27,557 nucleotides of DNA from an uncultured Candidatus Pelagibacter sp. (GTDB taxonomy: Bacteria > Pseudomonadota > Alphaproteobacteria > Pelagibacterales > Pelagibacteraceae): positions 1-27,557 of the forward strand of contig CAJWKX010000001.1 in assembly GCA_913043015.1 (NCBI GenBank). Direction: 5' to 3'. The number at the start of each line of letters is the position of its first letter. The first letter of the stretch is position 1. Below are positions 7,104 to 17,072 of this stretch, in pieces. A program made the position numbers and the translations under genes. The notes below the pieces were generated by a model that was not told where the DNA came from, did no database searches, and saw only the letters and a program-made list of their open reading frames with translations.

Positions 7104-7973
7104 ATGAAAAGATCTACTAAAATAGCGACAGTAATCGTAATTTTCTTTTTTATAATTGCTGCTGTCATTGTTGCGCGAACAATGATTGGAATGCATTTTA
7201 GTAAAAAATTTGGAAAAAGACCGCCGCCAGGAATAATTGTAACAAATGTTAATCAAAAAAAATTTCAAAATAAAATTGAAACTTTTGGAACTGCTGTACC
7301 AATAAGAAGAAAAGCATACAACATAGAAAAATTTGAAATTATTTCACCAATTAAATTCAATCAAAAAGTAAAAAAAGGAGAATTAATAGCAAAACTAAAA
7401 ACTAGAAATATTATTGCACCATTCGATGGAGTAATAGGAAAAAGAAATTTTTCGGATGATATTGAAGTATCAGAAAGTTCTATAGTTATAAATTTAGAAG
7501 ATTCATCTATTTTATATGTTGATGTAGATATTCCTGAAATATACTCACGGTTTATTACTAATGAATTATCTGCAGATATTAAGTTTCCCGGCAACAATAA
7601 AAAGGTTTATAAAGGAATTGTAGTTTCTACTGCAAGCAAAATAAATACTGAAAAAAGATCTTTAGCAGCAAGGATTAGTTTAGATAATAGTAATCTTGAA
7701 ATATTGCCTGGGTCTCTTTTAGAAATTTCAATAAATTATAATGAACGAAATTCTTTAAGTATACCAGACACGAGTGTGATTTTAGAAGGAAACAAAGTTT
7801 ATATTTACAAAGTAAGTCAAGATAACTTAGCTAAAAAAACAAAAATTGAAATTGGCATAAGAGATGATGGTTTTCTTGAGGTTACTTCAGGATTGAATGA
7901 AGGAGAAACAATTGTAGCAGAAGGTCTAAAAAAAATAAGACCCAACGGTAAAATCAAACCTATAAACAAATAA
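7104..7973 (+). CDS. RND efflux periplasmic adaptor lacking the alpha-hairpin
   Basis: The protein has one N-terminal membrane anchor (about residues 7-29) followed by a periplasmic membrane-fusion fold. A biotinyl-lipoyl half-motif runs to KKGELIAKL (91-98) and the second half begins at IIAPFDGVIG (103-112). A beta-barrel region and a membrane-proximal domain ending GLNEGETIVAEGLKKIRPNG follow. In ordinary adaptors a coiled-coil hairpin of 60 or more residues separates the two lipoyl halves; here only about four residues (KTRN) do, which explains the 289-residue length against the usual 350-400. Borrelia BesA is a known adaptor of this hairpin-less kind. The TAA stop overlaps the pump ATG by one base, so the pair is coupled. 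The natural substrate is unknown and no TolC-like gene is near. Confidence 0.88.
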   Translation: MKRSTKIATVIVIFFFIIAAVIVARTMIGMHFSKKFGKRPPPGIIVTNVNQKKFQNKIETFGTAVPIRRKAYNIEKFEIISPIKFNQKVKKGELIAKLKTRNIIAPFDGVIGKRNFSDDIEVSESSIVINLEDSSILYVDVDIPEIYSRFITNELSADIKFPGNNKKVYKGIVVSTASKINTEKRSLAARISLDNSNLEILPGSLLEISINYNERNSLSIPDTSVILEGNKVYIYKVSQDNLAKKTKIEIGIRDDGFLEVTSGLNEGETIVAEGLKKIRPNGKIKPINK

Positions 7974-10900
7974 TGTATATAACGGATCTAAGTATTAGAA
8001 GACCTGTAGTTTCATGGGTACTATCTCTTATTTTAATTGTATTTGGAATTTTTGTTTTTTGGAAGTTGCCAGTAAGAGAGCTTCCATCGGGTTTACAACC
8101 GCCTGTTGTGCAGGTTAAAGTTGACTATAAATCTGCATCCGCACCAATAATTGATGAGGAAGTTACTCAAGTAATTGAGGATGTAATAGGTGGCGCGGAA
8201 GGAATTAAAAATATTGATTCAAAATCAGAAAATGGAAAAAGTACTATCAATATAGAATTTGATACAGAAATTGATTTAGATGATGCGGCAAATGATATAA
8301 GGGAAAGGGTTGCAAGAGTAGTTGACACTTTGCCATCTGAATCAAAGCCGCCTCAAATACTTAAACAAGCAGCTGGATTTACAACTACGATGTGGTTAGC
8401 TCTATCATCGTCTACTTGGAGCGATTTGGAACTTGGAGATTATGCTGAAAGATACTTAGTAGATCAATTTTCAAGTGTTAAAAATGTTGGAAGAATTTTG
8501 GTAGGAGGTTTAAGAGAATTAAGTGTAAGAGTTTGGATAGACCCTGTAAAATTAGCCGCAAATAATTTAACAATTCAAGAGGTTGAAGGAGCTCTAAGAA
8601 ATGAAAATGTAAGCTTGCCCGCTGGTACATTGGAAGCAAGTAACATAGATTTAACAATTAATTTAGACAAATCATACAACGACTTAGAAAAGCTAAAACA
8701 ACTACCAATTAAAAAAAGTAAGGATAATTTGGTTAGACTTTCTGACGTTGCTAATATTGAGTTTGGCCCAGTATCAGAAAAAGCTTTATTTAGAGCACAA
8801 AGCAAAGACGTGTTAAATTTAAAGACTGTTGGAATCGGTGTATATGCTAGGAGTGGCGCATCCACAGTAGAACTTTCAAAAGAAATTAAAAAGAAAGTTA
8901 AAGAACTAAAAAAAAATCTACCAGAAGGATTAAATTTAGAAATAGCTTTCAATAGAGCAACATATATTGGAGCGGCAATTAATGAAGTTTATAAAACTTT
9001 AATTATTGCTTTCGTTTTAGTTGTTATCATCATTTATTTATTCCTAGGGAATCTTAAAGCAGTCATTGTACCTGCTGTAGCTTTGCCTGTAAGCTTAATT
9101 GCAACCTTTTTAGGAATTTACTTATTTGGTTTATCAATAAATATTTTTGTTTTGTTAAGTTTTATATTGGCAATAGGAATCATTACTGATGACTCGGTCA
9201 TAATGACTGATGCAATTTATAGAAGAATTGAAAATGGCGAAACACCATTAGTTGCTGCTTATAAAGGTTCAAAACAAATAACTTTTGCAATTATTGCTAC
9301 GACATTAATTTTAGTTGCAGTTTTTTTACCATTGATTTTTATAGAAGGAATAGCAGGAACTTTGTTTAGAGAAACAGCAATTGCATTATCTTTTGCAATT
9401 GTAGTTTCATCATTTGTTGCTTTAACTTTATCCCCAATGCTTGGTAGCAAATTTTTAGATAAGAAAACAAAGACAAATTTTTTTGTAGTAAAATTTGATA
9501 AATTTTTTAAAGGTTTTTCAAACTTCTATCAGGAAACACTGATATTTTGGTTAGATAAAAAGAAAACAATTATAACGTTTATTATATTAATCATAATAGG
9601 TTCTGGATTATTGTATAATTTTACAAAAAAAGAGCTTCTGCCCATAGAAGACAGAGGTGCATATCTAGTTATAGGTTTTACAGATGAGGGGAGTTCATTT
9701 CAGTATACTCAAAAAAGAGCAGAGGATATAGAAAAAAGACTTATACCTCTTTTACAAGCAGAGGATAGTCCTTACAATAGATTTCTCATGATAGTTCCAG
9801 GCTTTGGGTCTGATAATAGTTTCATAATTATTGCACTATTAGATAATTGGAAAAATAGGAAGCAAAATTCTCAGATAATTATGAGGCAAGCAATTGGAAA
9901 AATAGTGACCGTTCCTCAAACATTGGCTTTTCCAATATCTCCTCAAGCAATAAGAGTATCAAATTATAATAAACCAGTTCAAATGGTTATTTTAGGAACT
10001 TCTTACGAAGAATTACAAAAAATACAAACTGATGTAATAAGAAAATTAAGACAAAATAAAAATTTATTTCAAATTGAATCAGATTATTCAAGAAACAAAC
10101 CAGAGGTAAAATTGCTTATAAACAAAAACAAAACAAAAGACTTAGGTATATCTACTCAATCCATTGGTCAAACTCTTGAAACTCTTTATGGTGGAAAAAC
10201 TGTTACAAAATTTAATAAACTTGGAAAAGAGTATCCAATTATTCTCCAACAATATTTGGATAATAGAAAAAATAAAGAAAGTTTAAGTAAAATTTTTGTT
10301 AGATCGGAAAATACAGGAAGATTAGTTTCTTTAGCAAATTTAGTTGATTTTAAAGAGGAGGGATCTGCCAATAAGTTATCAAGATATAATAGACAAAGAG
10401 CAGTTACTATATCTGCAAATATCAGTGAAAGTTACACATTATCCGAGGCAATCAAATATTTAGAAAAAACTATGACTGAAGTTGCGCCTGAAAATCAAAT
10501 TACTTGGAAAGGTAAATCGGAAGAATTAAAAGAAACCAGTAATGAGCTATATATAATTTTTGCTTTGGCTCTATTAACTGCATTCCTGGTAATGGCAGCA
10601 ACATTCAATTCATTCGTACATCCTTTTGTTATTGTACTTACTGTGCCGCTAGCTGTTTTTGGTGGATTAGTATTTATTTTATTTTTAAATAGCTCTATAA
10701 ATATTTTCTCTCAAATTGCTCTTGTCATCCTCATTGGAATTTCAACAAAGAACAGTATTCTTATTGTAGACTACGCTAATCAATTAAGAACAGCTAACAA
10801 AGATATTGAAAGTGCAGTTAAAGAAGCATGTGATCTTAGATTTAGACCAATCATTATGACATCTCTAAGTACTATGATTGCAATGATGCCTTTAATCGTT

Positions 10901-11083
10901 GGAAATATAGGACCAGGTGCTGGCGAAGGATCTAGGCTAGCTGTTGGCGCAACTATATTAGGTGGAATGATAATCTCAACATTCTTTACATTATATGTAA
11001 CACCAACAATGTATTTAGCTTTAGCTAGAAATACAAAAAGAATTGATGCTGTAGATATAGAATTGAAAAAACAACTTCATTAA
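7973..11083 (+). CDS. RND-family inner-membrane efflux pump (HAE1/AcrB-like)
   Basis: The 1036-residue length and layout match hydrophobe/amphiphile RND pumps: twelve membrane segments and two large periplasmic loops. The N-terminal IRRPVVSWVLSLILIVFGI helix, QPPVVQVKVDY at the porter start, and GNLKAVIVPAVALPVSL are typical. The proton-relay residues are present: the Asp pair D406/D407 in GIITDDSVIMTD (AcrB D407/D408) and K926 in ISTKNSILIVDYA (AcrB K940), so it should be proton-driven. It would take substrates from the periplasm or membrane and pass them to an exit duct or, given its hairpin-less adaptor, perhaps only to the periplasm or outer leaflet. It overlaps the adaptor by one base, and its stop codon overlaps the convergent lipoprotein stop by four bases. 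Drug export is not implied; lipid or metabolite export is equally possible. Confidence 0.93.
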   Translation: MYITDLSIRRPVVSWVLSLILIVFGIFVFWKLPVRELPSGLQPPVVQVKVDYKSASAPIIDEEVTQVIEDVIGGAEGIKNIDSKSENGKSTINIEFDTEIDLDDAANDIRERVARVVDTLPSESKPPQILKQAAGFTTTMWLALSSSTWSDLELGDYAERYLVDQFSSVKNVGRILVGGLRELSVRVWIDPVKLAANNLTIQEVEGALRNENVSLPAGTLEASNIDLTINLDKSYNDLEKLKQLPIKKSKDNLVRLSDVANIEFGPVSEKALFRAQSKDVLNLKTVGIGVYARSGASTVELSKEIKKKVKELKKNLPEGLNLEIAFNRATYIGAAINEVYKTLIIAFVLVVIIIYLFLGNLKAVIVPAVALPVSLIATFLGIYLFGLSINIFVLLSFILAIGIITDDSVIMTDAIYRRIENGETPLVAAYKGSKQITFAIIATTLILVAVFLPLIFIEGIAGTLFRETAIALSFAIVVSSFVALTLSPMLGSKFLDKKTKTNFFVVKFDKFFKGFSNFYQETLIFWLDKKKTIITFIILIIIGSGLLYNFTKKELLPIEDRGAYLVIGFTDEGSSFQYTQKRAEDIEKRLIPLLQAEDSPYNRFLMIVPGFGSDNSFIIIALLDNWKNRKQNSQIIMRQAIGKIVTVPQTLAFPISPQAIRVSNYNKPVQMVILGTSYEELQKIQTDVIRKLRQNKNLFQIESDYSRNKPEVKLLINKNKTKDLGISTQSIGQTLETLYGGKTVTKFNKLGKEYPIILQQYLDNRKNKESLSKIFVRSENTGRLVSLANLVDFKEEGSANKLSRYNRQRAVTISANISESYTLSEAIKYLEKTMTEVAPENQITWKGKSEELKETSNELYIIFALALLTAFLVMAATFNSFVHPFVIVLTVPLAVFGGLVFILFLNSSINIFSQIALVILIGISTKNSILIVDYANQLRTANKDIESAVKEACDLRFRPIIMTSLSTMIAMMPLIVGNIGPGAGEGSRLAVGATILGGMIISTFFTLYVTPTMYLALARNTKRIDAVDIELKKQLH

Positions 11084-11679
11084 AAAATAATATATTTTTT
11101 TCTATTTAGTGATTTACTACACTTGTTAAGTTGATTTTTATATTTGTCTGATTGTTGTTTTACTTTTTTGGCTAGTAGAATTATCTTTGGCTTTTCTTTA
11201 TATTTTTTGTAATTACCCCATCCTTCATGATAAGCAATGTATTGCCTAAAAGCATCTTTTTTTGAAATTTTGAGTAATTTTTCAGTTTTATTTGTGTACC
11301 ATCCAATAAAATCTACACTATCTTTAAATCTTGTTCTTGTAGCCAATTTATTATTTGTTTCTTCTTTATATTGCTTCCATGTCCCTTTAACCGCTTGAGA
11401 ATATCCTAAAGAACTTGATGGTCTTCTATAAGGTATAACTTTAAATATTTTTAATCTTTTTGGTCTAGCTAACCAATCAAAATCTGACTCCATTTTAATG
11501 AATGCTAATTGAATATAAATAGGTGTTCCCCATTTTTTTTCTGTTTTCTTTGCATGTTTATACCAAAGATATCTTTCAGAAAAAATTGAGCAACCATCTG
11601 CGGTATTTTTTGGAATAGAAGAACAAGCAGAAATTAAAAAAAATATAAATAAAAATAATAATTTATTTTTCCGAATCAC
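11080..11679 (-). CDS. Lipoprotein with SLT-type lytic transglycosylase fold
   Basis: This 199-residue protein begins with a type II signal peptide: basic residues, a hydrophobic stretch, and the lipobox ISAC placing the lipidated Cys at 19. The mature part carries a degenerate SLT pattern: IKMESDF with the likely catalytic Glu64, SSSLGYSQAVKGTW matching the G-x-x-Q part of the fold, and YIAYHEGWGNY matching the Y-N-x-G region. It would cleave peptidoglycan glycan strands while anchored to a membrane. No in-frame ATG precedes the signal peptide, so translation probably starts at the GTG at 11679. It follows the nuclease gene by 15 nt. The active-site geometry is only moderately convincing, so a non-catalytic muramidase-like lipoprotein is possible. 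Confidence 0.78.
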   Translation of the reverse strand: MIRKNKLLFLFIFFLISACSSIPKNTADGCSIFSERYLWYKHAKKTEKKWGTPIYIQLAFIKMESDFDWLARPKRLKIFKVIPYRRPSSSLGYSQAVKGTWKQYKEETNNKLATRTRFKDSVDFIGWYTNKTEKLLKISKKDAFRQYIAYHEGWGNYKKYKEKPKIILLAKKVKQQSDKYKNQLNKCSKSLNRKKYIIF

Positions 11680-11694
11680 CTTTTAACTTATAGT

Positions 11695-12279
11695 TTATTT
11701 ATTTTTTTTTCTCCATTCCCAAGGCATATCAAATTCTCCTTGCCAAATACCTAATTTGAGATTTTTAGCCACACTCTCATGGTATAAATATTTCTTTGAA
11801 TATTTTAGAAATGCTACAGCATCTCCAGTTGTCACCATATAAGCATTTAACCATATCCAATAACTTTCTTCTTCTACAATTGACTCAACGCCACATATGC
11901 CTAAAATTCTTCCATAAATATCAACGTTGTCATGGACACAAAGTACATTTTTATTTTCTATAATTCTTTTTAAACTTTCAGAAGACTTAATGCCACAATT
12001 GTAATCTTTGTTATTTCTATCTTTGCAAATTTGTTTTTTTTCTGGAGCATCAATACCAAATAATCTTACCTTAAAATTTTTAAAAATTTTATCTTTGGGC
12101 ATCCAATGCCTAATGATTATTGTATCTCCATCAATGATTTTTACTTTTCCAAATAAACTTGATTTAAGAGATACTGTTTTTTCTTTAGAATTAGATGGTG
12201 TTGGGATAAAAAAATTTATAATTAAAAATAAAGATATTAAACTACTTAAAATCCATTTTTGCTTTTTCATTAAGCTCAT
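11695..12279 (-). CDS. Secreted staphylococcal-nuclease-like nuclease
   Basis: An N-terminal signal peptide or anchor (about residues 5-30) precedes a thermonuclease domain. Active-site counterparts are all visible: KIIDGDTIII supplies Asp50 and Asp52, VRLFGIDAPE supplies Arg72, Asp77 and Glu80, and DIYGRILG supplies Arg124; these match the SNase Ca2+ ligands and catalytic Arg/Glu set. It should be a Ca2+-dependent DNA/RNA phosphodiesterase acting in the periplasm or outside the cell, consistent with nutrient scavenging. Two start codons are possible, ATG at 12279 or ATG at 12270; both give a signal peptide and both overlap the zeta gene, by 38 or 29 bases. Cysteines at 85, 95, 114 and 129 could form disulfides after export. 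Confidence 0.88.
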   Translation of the reverse strand: MSLMKKQKWILSSLISLFLIINFFIPTPSNSKEKTVSLKSSLFGKVKIIDGDTIIIRHWMPKDKIFKNFKVRLFGIDAPEKKQICKDRNNKDYNCGIKSSESLKRIIENKNVLCVHDNVDIYGRILGICGVESIVEEESYWIWLNAYMVTTGDAVAFLKYSKKYLYHESVAKNLKLGIWQGEFDMPWEWRKKNK

Positions 12280-12550
12280 CCATTTTTTTCCTTATTTCTT
12301 CATCAGCTATATTATGATCTTTTAAGTCTGCTTTTAATTTTCTAAAAACATCTTCGTCTCCTGCTTCTTCAAAATCAGCTTTTATAACTGATTGTATATA
12401 TTCTTTTTCTTTTTCCTGATCATAACCTAAAATTTGTGAAGCCCATTGACCAAGATATTTATTTCTACGTGCACTAACTTTAAATTGAAGCTCGTTGTCA
12501 TGTGCAAATTTTTTTTCAAAACTTTTTTCTCTTTCATCAAAAGTACTCAT
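12242..12550 (-). CDS. F1-ATPase inhibitor zeta subunit (DUF1476)
   Basis: The 102-residue protein matches the alphaproteobacterial DUF1476 family, shown in Paracoccus denitrificans to be the zeta subunit that blocks ATP hydrolysis by F1Fo-ATP synthase. The pattern TFDEREKSFEKKFAHD..L.F.VSARRNKYLG at the N-terminus is the inhibitory helix region. KADFEEAGDEDVFRKLKADL and the EEIRKKMDELNEKA tail are also characteristic. The protein is highly charged, without membrane segments, and should act on the F1 head in the cytoplasm; the ATP synthase genes themselves are not nearby. A TTG at 12562 is in frame upstream, but the ATG at 12550 gives the conserved M-S-T-F start and a 4-base ATGA overlap with the upstream VanZ-like gene, so it is preferred. 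Confidence 0.92.
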   Translation of the reverse strand: MSTFDEREKSFEKKFAHDNELQFKVSARRNKYLGQWASQILGYDQEKEKEYIQSVIKADFEEAGDEDVFRKLKADLKDHNIADEEIRKKMDELNEKAKMDFK

Positions 12551-12921
12551 TTTTTTCTCCAAAAATTATATATATTTATTAGTAAAATTGATAATAAAAC
12601 TCCAATAATATTACCAAACAAGTCACTATATTGAAATGATCTGTTCGGTATAACTAAATGTAAAACTTCGAGAATTATGGAAATTAATATTAAATAATTA
12701 AGAATAATCTCTTTACTACTTTTGTAATATGCAATTAGACCTATTAAGGACAATAATAAAAATGCATATACATGATTGGATGAGACTAAAAAATCCCTAG
12801 TTACCTGAGGTTGAGTGCCAAAATCTCTATAAATAAAATAACCTAATATACTTCCTGGATATACATAAAGAATTATAAAAATAACATTTAGAACTTGAAA
12901 TAATATTTTTATCTTAGACAT
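12547..12921 (-). CDS. VanZ-like family membrane protein
   Basis: This small membrane protein of 124 residues has about four hydrophobic segments and the VanZ-like pattern: HVYAFLLLSLIGL in an inner helix, then E-x-x-H within ILEVLHLVIPNRSFQYSDLFGNIIGV. That E..H...P.R......D...N..G arrangement is the family signature. VanZ was named from teicoplanin resistance, but most members, including short bacterial ones like this, have no known function; antibiotic resistance should not be inferred. The frame extends to a GTG at 12945, but the ATG at 12921 gives a normal first helix and leaves 26 nt before divergent gpmA. It is coupled to the zeta gene by ATGA and is the first gene of a four-gene leftward run. 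Confidence 0.8.
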   Translation of the reverse strand: MSKIKILFQVLNVIFIILYVYPGSILGYFIYRDFGTQPQVTRDFLVSSNHVYAFLLLSLIGLIAYYKSSKEIILNYLILISIILEVLHLVIPNRSFQYSDLFGNIIGVLLSILLINIYNFWRKK

Positions 12922-12947
12922 AATTATCTTATATTTAAATTTCACAA

Positions 12948-13664
12948 ATGAGTCATTTAATTTTAGTAAGACATGGACAAAGTGAATGGAATCTTCAAAA
13001 TAGATTTACAGGATGGGTTGATGTAGAACTTGCTGTGCAAGGAAAACTTGAGGCTTGCAAAGCAGGTGAATTAATTAAAGATTTAAATATTAAAATAGAT
13101 TATTTTTTTTGCTCTTATCAAAAACGCTCAATGGAAACCTTAAAATTAATCTTAAACACAATAAGAATTAAAAATGATGCAATCAAAAGAGCCTGGCAAT
13201 TGAACGAAAGGCATTATGGAGCTTTAACCGGTCTAAATAAAGATGAAATGAAAAAAGTTTATGGGGAAAAAAAAGTACATGAGTTTAGAAGATCATGGGA
13301 TGTGCCCCCAGAACCATTAAATAAAAACAACCCATATCATCCTATAAATATTGAAACTTATAAAGATATTCCGAGAGAAAAAATTCCAGACACAGAATCT
13401 TTAAAAAATACTTATGAGAGAGTTATTCCTTATTTTAAAGAAAATATTTTAACAAAAATTGATAAAAATATTCTAATAGCAGCTCATGGAAATTCGATTA
13501 GAGCCATTTGCAAATATTTATTTAATCTAGATGAAAATAAAATAACAAAACTTGAAATTCCAACAGGAAACCCTTTAATACTAAAATTTGACGAAAATAA
13601 AAAACTAATTAGTGGAAAATATCTTGATAAAGAAAGAGCAAAAGACCTTTTAGCTTTTAATTAA
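12948..13664 (+). CDS. gpmA: 2,3-bisphosphoglycerate-dependent phosphoglycerate mutase
   Basis: This glycolytic/gluconeogenic enzyme interconverts 3- and 2-phosphoglycerate through a phosphohistidine. The phosphate-pocket motif LVRHGQSEWN places the phosphorylated His at residue 9. NRFTGWVDVEL, KRSMETL with the second Arg, NERHYGALTGLNK with the catalytic Glu, and the late IAAHGNSIRA with the second catalytic His are all present. The 238-residue length is that of true dPGM rather than the shorter broad-specificity histidine phosphatases. The ATG at 12948 is directly before the RHG-containing strand. It stands alone on the plus strand, 26 nt from the divergent VanZ-like start, and its tail overlaps convergent murU by 15 bases. 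Confidence 0.95.
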   Translation: MSHLILVRHGQSEWNLQNRFTGWVDVELAVQGKLEACKAGELIKDLNIKIDYFFCSYQKRSMETLKLILNTIRIKNDAIKRAWQLNERHYGALTGLNKDEMKKVYGEKKVHEFRRSWDVPPEPLNKNNPYHPINIETYKDIPREKIPDTESLKNTYERVIPYFKENILTKIDKNILIAAHGNSIRAICKYLFNLDENKITKLEIPTGNPLILKFDENKKLISGKYLDKERAKDLLAFN

Positions 13665-14339
13665 TTTATTATAAATTTCTAAATTAGTAATATGGATAAA
13701 TTCGTTCAAACTTTCAAAACCATATAATTTTTGACCATTTATTAATTCATTCCAAATTTTAGAAATCGAAAAAGAAGTATTTTTATAATTTAAGAAAATA
13801 TTTTTATTTATAATTTGACAACCAGTAAAAATATAATTTTTATCTCCATAATTAAATAATTTATTGAAATTAAAACTAAAATCTCCTTTAAGATATTTAT
13901 CGTAGCTTATTTGTTTGTTTACAACCATAAGAATATTTTGAACCTTATTATTATAATAAAAATTTTCCATTTCTTTAATTATCTTTATATATTTCAAATT
14001 CCAGATTGTATCGGGGTTGAAAATTATAAAATCATTTTCATTAGAATTTTTAATTAAATTTAATATACCGCCTCCTGTACCTAGAATTTGATCACCATCA
14101 CGAATAACTTCTATATTTAGATCAAAATCTCTAGTGGAAATAAAATTCTCTATTTGATTTTCTAAATAGAAAGTATTGATTTTAATTTTTTGAATATTTA
14201 ATTTTTTTATTAAATTAATTGTATTTTCTAATAATGTAATTTTATTTACTTCAATTAATGGTTTTGGTTTTTCTAATGTTAAAGGACTTAATCTTTTTCC
14301 ATATCCAGCACATAAAATTAAGGCAGTTTTAATTTTCAT
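13650..14339 (-). CDS. murU: MurNAc-alpha-1-phosphate uridylyltransferase (MurU-type nucleotidyltransferase)
   Basis: The 229-residue nucleotidyltransferase would join UTP to MurNAc-1-P, giving UDP-MurNAc in the peptidoglycan-recycling shortcut. The N-terminal sugar-nucleotide loop LCAGYGKRLSPLTLEKPKPLIEV (G12 to P27) is canonical, with Arg16 and Lys26 contacting the nucleotide. GTGGG at 87-91 and the metal-binding Asp110 in FNPDTIW follow. Sequence alone would also fit a mannose-1-phosphate guanylyltransferase. The MurU reading rests on the 4-base ATGA coupling to amgK, with tsaE upstream, an arrangement known from pseudomonads and alphaproteobacteria. The protein is very Asn/Ile/Lys rich, so residues outside the motifs are diverged. 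Its tail overlaps gpmA by 15 bases. Confidence 0.85.
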   Translation of the reverse strand: MKIKTALILCAGYGKRLSPLTLEKPKPLIEVNKITLLENTINLIKKLNIQKIKINTFYLENQIENFISTRDFDLNIEVIRDGDQILGTGGGILNLIKNSNENDFIIFNPDTIWNLKYIKIIKEMENFYYNNKVQNILMVVNKQISYDKYLKGDFSFNFNKLFNYGDKNYIFTGCQIINKNIFLNYKNTSFSISKIWNELINGQKLYGFESLNEFIHITNLEIYNKLIKS

Positions 14340-15284
14340 TTTGATTCTCTTATTTTTTTAGGAAAATATTTATCTAAAACAAATTTTAACTCTTCAAATT
14401 TGAAATTTTTATTAATTCTATATTCAATTAGTTTCCAAACATGAGGAATTAACTTTAAATAATTATGCTTTTTATCCCTAATTGATAATCTTGTAAAAAT
14501 TCCAATAATTTTAAGATTTCTTAAGACCGATAATATTTCAAAATCATTTTTCAATTTATTTGCATCTACTTTTTTATTGGATCTAATAAACTCTAAAAAA
14601 ATTTTTTCTTTCAATTTATTAGAAGTTTTAATCCTGACATCATCTACTAAAGAAGCAAGATCATAAGCTATATTCCCATATAATGCATCTTGAGTGTCTA
14701 TAACGCCAATATTTTTTTTCACTTTCATTAAGTTTGAAACATGAAAATCTCTATGAACAAAAATATTATTTTTTAATTTCATATTTGAAAGAAGTTTAAT
14801 ATAAATTTTATTCAATTGTACTTTTAATGTATTTACTTTTTGTTTTTTAATTATTTTTGGAACATACCAATCAGTAAATAAATTTGCTTCATTTAAGATT
14901 ATTTTATTTGAATAAATTGGTATTTTATATTTGGTTTTTAAAAATGTTTTTATCTCTTTTGTTTTTATTTTTTGAATTTTGATTAACAGGAAAATAATTT
15001 TTTTAAAAATACTTAATTTATTTTTTTTTGTTGTTTTTAATTCTTTAACAATTGAGATATCTCCAAAATCATTTACTTCAATAAAATTATTATCGTAATT
15101 TTGGTTTAAAAGTTTAGGAGCAAGTATACAGTTATTTAATAAAATTTTATTTATCGCATCATAGATTAATAAATTTTTCTTTTTTTCCTTTTTAGAATAA
15201 ACAATAATCGAAGTCTGATTATTATTTCTTTTTCTAAAAAATGTTCTGAATGAAGCATCTCCTTTAATTTTTTTCAAATTGTAA

Positions 15285-15298
<14 letters not shown>
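14336..15298 (-). CDS. amgK: Anomeric MurNAc/GlcNAc kinase (AmgK-type phosphotransferase)
   Basis: This is a 320-residue aminoglycoside-phosphotransferase-fold kinase. GDASFRTFFR at 13-22 is the family's glycine-rich start, HRDFHVSNLM at 182-191 holds the catalytic Asp184, and IDTQDALYGNIAYDLASLVDD supplies the metal-binding Asp and downstream helix. In AmgK of Pseudomonas putida the same HRDFH.xNLM and IDxQDA motifs phosphorylate MurNAc and GlcNAc at the anomeric carbon. Here it sits between tsaE (14-base overlap) and murU (4-base overlap), so the pair would convert recycled MurNAc to UDP-MurNAc, bypassing GlmM/MurA and conferring fosfomycin tolerance in other species. The protein is strongly Lys/Ile/Asn biased, so similarity outside the motifs is probably low. 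Confidence 0.86.
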
Positions 15299-17046
<1,748 letters not shown>

Positions 17047-17072
17047 CTACAACTAAATGTTATTTTATCAAC

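Noticed and set aside
12008..12325. Rightward 105-codon frame opposite the nuclease and zeta genes
   Set aside because: Antisense shadow across two genes with clear family motifs; Phe/Ile/Leu-rich composition is that expected from the reverse of AT-rich coding sequence.
12547..12921. Glycopeptide resistance from the VanZ-like protein
   Set aside because: Only the broad VanZ-like membrane family is supported; there are no other van genes and the family is mostly unrelated to resistance.
13650..14339. Mannose-1-phosphate guanylyltransferase instead of MurU
   Set aside because: Motifs allow both, but coupling to an AmgK-type kinase and tsaE matches the recycling operon; kept only as an alternative.
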